From contig WTPW01000196.1 in the NCBI GenBank assembly GCA_009809945.1, forward strand, positions 438,756-502,755: a stretch of DNA of 64,000 nucleotides, read 5' to 3'. The translations under genes and the position numbers were made by a program. This stretch comes from Gigaspora margarita. Its lineage: Eukaryota > Glomeromycota > Glomeromycetes > Diversisporales > Gigasporaceae. Shown here piece after piece: positions 56,590 through 64,000 of the stretch (position 1 is the first letter of the stretch; the number at the start of each line of letters is the position of its first letter). The notes below the pieces were generated by a model. It was given only the letters and a program-made list of their open reading frames with translations, had not been told where the DNA came from and searched no databases.

Positions 56590-56970
56590 GAAGATAATGA
56601 ATAAAAGCTAACTATATTTCTATTAATCCATTTTCATTTCTATCATTAAAAACTAATATGATATCTTTAATTGTTTTATTAGATTCTGATTCGTGCTCTT
56701 AAAATAAAACCCTCTAATATAATCCAAATAGTCATCAACATAAATCATCATCTTGAACCATGAATCCATCTTGTTATATTTGGTAAAGGCATCTAACATA
56801 AAGTCAATTTTTGAGTCTTGAGAATTTAAACTATTATTTACATCATTCTTAATTCCATGTCATTTAAAATAATCCATATATCTTGATCTCCTTGTTTTAG
56901 TATAAATTATAATTTTTTTAATATCATTTATTAATTTGTGCACACTATCAAAATAGTAGTTCTTTGTCTA
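56590..56970 (-). pseudogene. Remnant of a transposase-like coding region, probably hAT type
   Basis: On the minus strand a frame from about 56970 down to 56665 reads like real protein: YYFDSVHKLINDIKK, then RYMDYFK, a stop TGA, HGIKNDVNN, then DSWFKMMIYVDDYLDYIRG. It is flanked by another stop upstream. The SWFKMMIYVDDYLDY segment recalls the region after the RW-SW motif in hAT transposases, and the local composition is more codon-like than the surroundings. The expected TRW is changed to NKM. The assignment is by resemblance only; it may belong to another repeat protein. It would be a possible source family for the many hAT-type elements here. Confidence 0.4.
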
Positions 56971-58430
56971 TACTTCACTAAATAAATTAAAAATATAATT
57001 AGCAATATGTAATTAAATATTCATTGCAAATAAATTTATTAATTGAATAATATGAGCCCCATATTTATTATATCATACCTGGACTAGTGTTCTGACTCGT
57101 CACGAAAATCCCAACCAGGGTCACCAATACTTCTTTTTTTTTCAGAAAAGCAGCCTAATAATTTTCCTCCTTTAGAACAACCTGAACCTTTCTAATGCTT
57201 TCTCTCCTTCAAATGGATTCGATCTTTATTTATTGATCTTTTTTTATTTTTTTAATTTTGGGAGTTTTTTTTATTCATTTTTTCCCCTTTTTTTCCAAAT
57301 GAATGTATTTCCTCCCTCAGGGCCAAATGCAACACTCTAAAGCCTCGTTAATAGTTCTTTTCTCGAGAACCAACTTGGTCTAAAACTTGTACTCTTTCAA
57401 AGAGCGTAGCTAATATCCCCATTTAAACTGAATACCAGGTCTCAAAACCACTTCGGTTTCTTGTAAAGGCTCTTAAAAATTTTTCATCTCCGAATTTTTC
57501 TTAATTTGAACTAAATTTTATACCAATGTGATTGGCTTAAAATCATGTAATTATGCCGAAACCCTGAAATATTTGGATTTACATGGGATATGTTTAAATA
57601 TTTGGAAATGCTCGAATATTTGGATTTACATGGAAAAATTTGAATCCAAATTTATGAGTCCCTGCCTAAAAACCTCATAAGGAATTATATGCTCATAGTG
57701 AACATAAATTTTAAAATAAAATTCGTAATTTTTTATTATGTGTTCATATTTGTGAATACGAATAATTTTTATCTAATTAATTAAATTTTAATTTCCCAAC
57801 ATTAATTAGAATGTGTAAATATCTAGTATCTTACTAAAATTAATAATTATTTCAAACACATCAATTGATGAAATCATATCTTCATTCATGATTAAAATTC
57901 TAATGATCTAATTATTAATTAACAAATTTATAAATGATTCTATGTATTCTCATAATTTTTAACGATAACTGCAATTATAACAAATCTTCTTCAACAAGTA
58001 GTCTCAATATACCATATATTATTATATTAAGCATAAAATATGATATTTGTTATCAATTATTTACAATCCTTACGTTAATTTAGTTACGTCGAGCTTAAGT
58101 AATTGAAGTATGACTTGAGAGGTTAAAATATTTTCCAAACCTAAATTGATTGGTTGATTATGCTGTGTGACATCGCATGATTATGCGATAGTTGCGTTTC
58201 GAACAATTAGATTTATTTCCAAAGGTATTTCGATCCAATGATTTAGGTTTCTCAAGCATCATGTTCAATGACTCAGTAAAATCTGATTGGTCTATAAAAT
58301 CAAACTGGATAATCATTTCTTTATTGAATCATTGGTGAAGTGCTCGCAAACGCCTTAAGATGCTTGAGAATGCATTCAGTTAGCCAATTACGATTTGTAA
58401 GGCCTGCAAAAAATTATATCCGACGTAAGT
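56971..58430. other. Intergenic DNA with a lone hAT-type end
   Basis: GACTAGTGTTCTGACTCGTC at about 57086-57105 looks like a TAGTGTTC transposon end without a partner. A T/C-rich stretch lies at about 57115-57320. The direct repeat ATATTTGGATTTACATGG appears twice at about 57567-57632. No gene is recognised. Confidence 0.4.
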
Positions 58431-59843
58431 TTCACAATGAGTCAATTCAATTTACTAAATGCTAAATTGAAGTTGCAAATGAAAAATGAAAATAGTCTTC
58501 GTACGTTTTTATTGACGATGCATATGGTATATGTATAACATTATAAATAATTTTGCGCAGAGACTGAATGAGTACGATTTATTATTAGCTATCAGAAGAA
58601 TTGGATCAAGTTATGATTGTATTTATTTTTCCATTTTTACCATATATAAAACGATTAAATTAATTATACTATTAATTTGATGTTTTAGTTCAAATTGGAT
58701 CACTATTTAGGAATCATCAATAACAAAAGAAAATGCAAAATTATAACAAGGTACATAATAACAATTCATATAAGCATTTTTTTTATCAATTCAAATGTAT
58801 ATGTGATGAATTAAAAATTGGAGTCGTCTAAAATTTTCTAACCTTTTAAACGTTAACAATTTACTGTGTTAATAATTTGATTCAGTTGACATTAAGATTA
58901 AATAATGGAATCGATGAAGAATAATTATTTTATTATTGATGAATTTTTAATTCTGTCATTATTTATTTGATAATGATACATTTTTTGATTTATTGTAAAT
59001 AAAGAAAAGGCAACGCCTATTTCCACAATGAACTTTTGCTATTTTCGCCATTGCCCGTCATTTATAATATGACGCTTGCCATATTTATATTAGCTTTAAG
59101 TCGTGTATAGATATGGTGAAATAGTAAATTCCATGGTAGAAATAGGCGTTCCCTAAAAAAAAAAAAAAAATGATAAAAAATTTTGTTACACTAAATTTCT
59201 TGCATATGCTTTTTTGATATTTTAAATAACTCAATGAAGCTTCGAATTTTCGGTCAATCAATGCTCGAAATTCTGAAGTTTGTGACAAAATATTGCTTAA
59301 ATCTTATCGGTTTCAATTCTTAATGATGATAATCTTGGATGAGTTCCTATGACCAGAATAATTCTAATCTTTAATTAGAATTTATTATTTTATGCATTAT
59401 TATTAGCAATTAAAGTTATTACAAAAGCATTAAATGTAACACAAGGAGTTTTTTCTCCTTGTTAAATAACTAAATATAGAATGTTATACGATTAATGCAT
59501 GCATTATATTGTAATATAGATAAATAAAGAAAACAAATTAGGCTCCTGATCTTATAAAAGTTAACATATTGAGTAAAGATAAATGTTGTAAAGAAATTAC
59601 ACTTTTACAGATTGAGCAATTGGACTACAACATCTATTAAAAGATCCAAAATTTTGGTCAGATTGTTTATAGTGAACGATGATTTGATCGGTCAAAAAAA
59701 TACAACCACGTGAAACACGTGCTATGCATAAAATGCGGTCTTAATTATTTCTTATGCATAAAATTAATTTTAAATATCCTCGAACACTTAATAATTTCTA
59801 TTTCTTTTGCATTGAGATCATTGAGATCATAAAAGAAAATTAA
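58431..59843 (+). promoter_or_regulatory. 5' flank of transporter gene T2, homologous to that of T1
   Basis: Ordered matches with the T1 flank: GCTAAATTGAAGTTGCAAATG, CATATGGTATATGTATAAC, TTGGAGTCGTCTAAAAT, TTCTAACCTTTTAA and TTTTTTCTCCTTGTTAAATA. It has acquired a small transposon at 59009-59153 that T1 lacks. The ATG of T2 follows AAAGAAAATTAA. Confidence 0.55.
59009..59153. mobile_element. 145-bp relative of the 39900 element
   Basis: Ends GGCAACGCCTATTTCCACAA and, reverse-complemented, GGGAACGCCTATTTCTACCA, each followed by a second CTATTT-CACCAT word as in the 39900-40878 foldback. Flanks are A-rich on both sides and cannot be tested for duplication. The minus-strand frame at 59085-59288 crosses its edge and is not called. 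Confidence 0.7.
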
Positions 59844-62800
59844 ATGAAAATATTTAATCGTCTAAATATTTTAGGAATATTATATGGAGTTGGGTATAAT
59901 ATTAATAGAATTATTGGTAAGGCATATCATATTGCAGTGGCGCAGCCTAATTTTATATGACATTGAAGAGATTACAACCTTTGATCTTTCATAAATTATA
60001 GGAGCAGGTTTGTTTTTTGAATTTTATTTTTACCGTATTTTTGCGTAATACACCCTGCGCATTATTCCACGAAAATATGGTAAATGATTTTTGAACTGGG
60101 ATTGATGGGATTGGCAGAATTTGCCAACAACAATTTCATAGAAAATTTATTTCTATTATTATTATAAATAGGAATTTTTTACCCTGATAGAATATGGATA
60201 CTCGTTCAGTCACCAGGAATTGCTTTAGTGCTTTTCGTTATTTGTGGTATCATTAGTCTTTTAGGCAGTTCAATCTACATTGAGGTGATATAATGACGAA
60301 TAGCGAATTACCAATTGAAATTCTTTGATTATATAGTATCTGATAAAATTATAACTGTTTAATCTTATTAATTTATAGTTGGGAATTAGATCGTTACCAA
60401 GAGGAATAGGTGAACAAAAATACATTACTGATGCGTTCCCAAGAAGGAAAAATTTTGGACACGTGTTTAGCTTCGTTGTAATTTTGTATGTGAATTTTTT
60501 AATTACTCTCTAAATTATTGCACTATTCATGTAATAAGTGCATGTGAATAATAATAATTTGATTCAATTATTTATAATAGTATAATATTACCGGGTGCTA
60601 TGGTCGCTAATTCATTCATATGTGCACAATACCTTTTATACATTTTTCGAGGATATTTTAAATATGATTTTGATTACATGTAAGCAAAATTCTTTGATAT
60701 TATTTTTATTGACTTTGTACATTCAATTAGGACATAGTACTTTGAAACCTGGGACATACAAGCACCGTTAGTTCCATAATAACTTTGGATAAACTTAAGC
60801 GCCTCTTTTTATATATTCAGTGAAACTTGTTGTTATTGAAATTTATATGCGTTGTATTACTACGCTACTTTATATGATAATTTTCTCTGAGAATTTGAAG
60901 ACTCACATAGGATAATAATAAATACATTATAACAATAGCAACAATAAAATTTCAGGGAAATTATCTGTCTGATTTTGATTGCTGCTAAGTGCGCAAACCC
61001 GATAATAAACAGACCTATAATTTTAATTTATTAACATAAAGATATGTTTTTTGATATTATAGGGCCGTGATTGTTTCGGGTTTAATTTTATTATTTATCA
61101 CTCTATATCACGTATACTCTACCATAATATCGGACATTATGAATCAAGGGCTAGCCTTGATTAAAATTATTTTCTTACTTATCATTTCGATAGTTGGATT
61201 AGTAAGATTATCAGGAGCTGATTCTACTAATTGGAGTAATGTGTTTAATAAACCTTTTAAAACTGGTGTATACGAACTTGGTGCATATGGAAATGGTCTA
61301 ATACAGGTAAATTAGATATAATATTGTTATATGAATTTCTAGTATTTTAGTAGTTAATCAAAAGTTATTGTAAAATTTAAATTTAGATTTTATACGCATA
61401 TGAAGGTATGTTAATAAATATTTCATGCATAAAATTGACAGAATACTAATTATTTTTTATTTATATAAATATTTTAAGGATGGAATAATATAAATTGTAA
61501 GAAAATTTTGTTAAAATTACGTTAATTAGATCAATTTTATTTCAAATATAATTGATATAATGTTTCTTTTATAGATTTAATAGAAGAATCAAACGATCCA
61601 AAAGACGTTAGTCTAAAATATTCTTCTATTATTAGCGTTATTATTTCTATTTTACTTTGTGAGACTTCAATTTTATTATAATTCATTTTTTAACTATTTT
61701 AATTTATCATTTTTCATAATAATTACATATTATTTTTTATTGCTTAGATTGTTTCACTAATGTCGCCTTTATAACGGTGATTGGAAATAACATTACTAAT
61801 AATGATAACATTCCAATTGCTTTACGCTTTGGTAAAGAACTGCTTGGTGGAAATGGAGAAATACTTATGTCATTACTAGTTGCAATTTCTGCATTTGGAA
61901 GTGTTAGTGCAATGGTTTTCATGTACGTAAGATTATTATATTGTCATGCAGACTAGATAATAATATTCTGATCAGTGAAACAAATCGGATCAGTCAATTA
62001 TCATAATTGACTAGTTGACTAACCGATTTATCGATCCAAATTCTCTTTTACCAATTTTTTGCAATAATTAATCTATCAAATAGGACATTCATTAAGATAA
62101 TATTTGATGTGATATAATTGAATAGTCAACTAGTCGACAAATTGATTCATTGATTAGTCAACTGGCTAACTAATCAATTAGTCAATTTTGTCAACTGTCG
62201 ACTAATCGTTTAATCGATTAAATTGGTCATGAAAAAATGAAATTGATCAGTTGTCAATTTGTATTACTAAATTCTGATATTAAACTAATTTCTTGTATAT
62301 TTTTTTAAAGTTATGCACGAATTATAAAATACGCTGCCGAAACCAATTTCATACCAATGAAATCCAATTGGTTTATAAATTATAGCAAAACATTTAATAC
62401 ATTAACTAATCAATTATGGGCGCAATTTGTTTATTGTATTATTTTAACAATGATTTTTTCTATAAAAGAAGATATTTTTGTTTTTTCCTCCGATACATCA
62501 CAATATTTGGCTATGATTTTTCATGCGACAAGTGCATATTGTTTATATGTATGTTAACTTCAATTTCATATTTTTATTTTCATTCAATTCCTTAAAAAAT
62601 ATTTATTTATTTTTTTATTTATTTGATATAGATTTTAAAGAATAGACTAGGAAGATTAGATGAATTTTCAATTCCTAAATTTATTATTATAATTTACCTT
62701 TTAATCATAATTTTAATTATACTTGCATCACTTTTCCCACCTGAATATGGAAATTATAATTATCTAATACCTTACTTCATATCATGGGTAGCCACTATAA

Positions 62801-62982
62801 TGGGTATTATAATTTGGTATTTTCGTAATCCAAGACAAAATAATGGACAAGTTGATCAAAATGAAGAACATAACGGTAGTGAAGATAGCCAAAATGAAGC
62901 ACCTAATGGTCAAGTTGATCCAAATGAACATAATGGTCAAGAATACGAATTGGATATTATACATAATGGTCAAATAAACTAA
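59844..62982 (+). CDS. T2: APC/LAT-type amino-acid transporter, 508 aa, 12 exons
   Basis: Exons: 59844-59916, 60002-60007 (6 nt), 60172-60284, 60379-60485, 60581-60679, 61063-61306, 61387-61405, 61479-61496, 61575-61658, 61748-61922, 62311-62548, 62632-62982. All introns are GT-AG and phases close. Signatures match T1: YNINRIIGAGIF at about 18-29, CGIISLLGSSIYIELG, YAYEGWNNINY (217-227), TNVAFITVIGN, IALRFGKELLGG, FSSDTSQYLAM, and about 12 hydrophobic segments. It lacks a few residues of T1 near the LIEE segment and has a longer acidic Asn-rich tail with repeats of NGQVD and EHNG after the last helix. An intron at 61923-62310 is absent from T1. Expected role: amino-acid uptake or exchange at a membrane; substrate unknown. 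Confidence 0.88.
61923..62310 (+). other. T2-specific intron, 388 bp, with AGTCAACTAGTCGA-type repeats
   Basis: Begins GTACGTAAG and ends TTTTTTAAAG; it splits the codon after MVF, between AT and T. T1 reads straight through the same place. It is among the longest introns of the gene and is packed with TAGTCAACTAGTCGAC, ACTAATCAATTAGTCAA and CGATTAAATTGG words in both orientations, unlike the other introns. That content suggests a mobile repeat became an intron, but loss in T1 is also possible. Confidence 0.75.
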
Positions 62983-63542
62983 ATCTCGGGTTTGTTCATA
63001 TCTTTACTATTTTTGGTCAAATAGTTATATCACTTAATACTTATTAATTTGGTTATTTTTTAATTTTTAGATGAAAACTCATGATAATTAATTTAATTTT
63101 AATGGTTGTTATAAAAATATTATTATTAGATTGTTTATAACTAATATACATAAACATATTAGTTTTATGTACTGTATTTATTCTTCCTAGAGATTAATTA
63201 TTCTTTCTCCATCGTTTTCAATCACCGCTATTATTAAAGTCAAGTATCTATACCGTATTTGTGTCAGAGCATTAATTTGAATTTTGACTTTTTTTTAAAA
63301 AAGTTAGTAATATTATTCGAAATAATGCCCATGCGCGCCCCGAAACAACGCGTACCCATCTTTATTAATTGTCCGATACGAAAGTATTGGAGCAGCATTT
63401 TATCTCGAATCGATCATGGGTATATTAGTCATATGTTCCATTGTTATAAATTATTGAATTGTTTATTTATTGATTGATTTATTGAAATCATATACGAGTC
63501 TTAGTACGTAATGACGTAGTATCATTGATTAGCAATCGTTAT
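62983..63542. other. 3' flank of T2 and intergenic DNA, no gene seen
   Basis: The first 230 bp resemble the T1 3' flank (CATATTAGTTTTATGTACTG). The 72-codon frame at 63259-63477 has no recognisable motif and is not called. Confidence 0.45.
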
Positions 63543-63990
63543 TAGCCCTGTAAGAAAAGTGGCACGTGTGATATCCGTGCCATTACGGGTATACGCGTGA
63601 ATTTTGGACCGCAAATGGACCGGATTTTGCAGCAGTTTACTAAGCCAAAATACACGTATTTTGGCACGTTCACTAAAATAACGGAAAGGCACGGGATAGT
63701 GCNCCGTGTTTGACACGTGAGGCACGGGATGGTTTCTTTTCACCGTGCCATTTTTGGCACGTTCACCCGTAAATTTTGAACAGTAAATGGACCGGATTTT
63801 GCAGCAGTTTACTAATCCAAAATCCACGGATTTTGGCACGGATTTTTGGCACGTTTTTCTACGGAAATTGCAGTGAAGGAACGGTTTGTGGACCGTGATT
63901 TGCACGTGAAATTTTTTGCGGAGGCACGTAATGGTTGTTTTTCCCGTGTCATTTTGGACCGTACCACGTGCCACTTTTTCTTACAGGGTA
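63543..63990. mobile_element. CACGTG-rich inverted-repeat element
   Basis: Left CCCTGTAAGAAAAGTGGCAC and, reverse-complemented right, CCCTGTAAGAAAAAGTGGCA, pairing on through CGTG; flanked by TAG on both sides (possible 3-bp duplication). The inside repeats GGACCGGATTTTGCAGCAG with flanking sequence twice (about 63616 and 63790), and many CACGTG or GGCACG words. One undetermined base lies at 63703. The 150-codon minus-strand frame across it only reads the element and is not a gene. Related DNA is at 19211-20630. Confidence 0.85.
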
Positions 63991-64000
63991 GTATTTAAGA

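Noticed and set aside
63522-63974. 150-codon open frame on the minus strand
   Set aside because: It lies wholly over a CACGTG-rich transposon with internal repeats, contains an undetermined base, and has no recognisable domain.

Overview
The window looks like nuclear DNA of a Glomeromycotina-type arbuscular mycorrhizal fungus, most likely Rhizophagus or a close relative. I infer this from four things: extremely A/T-rich DNA, short spliceosomal introns (mostly 65-110 bp), expanded kinase-plus-Sel1-repeat genes, and a very high load of small inverted-repeat transposons. Only a few percent of the 64 kb is coding. Nearly all the short open frames in the rest are chance frames in A/T-rich DNA or translations of repeats.

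Four intron-containing genes and one decayed gene can be rebuilt with every splice phase closing. Gene K1 (10241-14670, + strand, 8 exons, 1243 aa) encodes two tandem kinase domains, a Sel1 block and a third kinase. Gene K2 (21183-24540, 7 exons, 917 aa) is its close paralogue but stops after the Sel1 block. Locus K3 (33449-35480) is a broken Sel1-kinase gene whose 3' half is the closest relative of the 3' half of K1. K1 therefore looks like a chimera of a K2-type gene and a K3-type gene. Two amino-acid transporter genes of the APC/LAT type form a second duplicated pair: T1 at 27508-30441 (520 aa) and T2 at 59844-62982 (508 aa). Each has 12 exons, including a conserved 6-nt microexon.

The rest is a mosaic of transposons. 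At least five elements have terminal inverted repeats and perfect or near-perfect 8-bp target-site duplications of hAT type (3629-5960, 16003-16866, 19774-20474, 25584-25724, 41879-42535), and a foldback at 39900-40878 also has a perfect 8-bp duplication. There is a dead Tc1/mariner-like element (17294-19210), pogo/Tigger-like small elements (two in kinase introns), a tRNA-derived SINE candidate (53131-54230), a hAT-like transposase remnant on the minus strand (56590-56970) and several other small inverted-repeat families. Insertions are nested: the 2.3-kb hAT element at 3629 splits one arm of an older foldback.

The most unusual signal is that the same internal cores recur inside elements whose ends are unrelated. 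I call them P, Q and C. Core P is in the elements at 3629, 41879 and 42549. Core Q is in those at 16003, 39900, 47664 and 55152. Core C is in those at 6391, 9889 and 19774. This suggests a modular system in which structured inserts move between different transposon shells.

All calls come from reading the sequence by eye. Family names rest on motifs, not on database searches.
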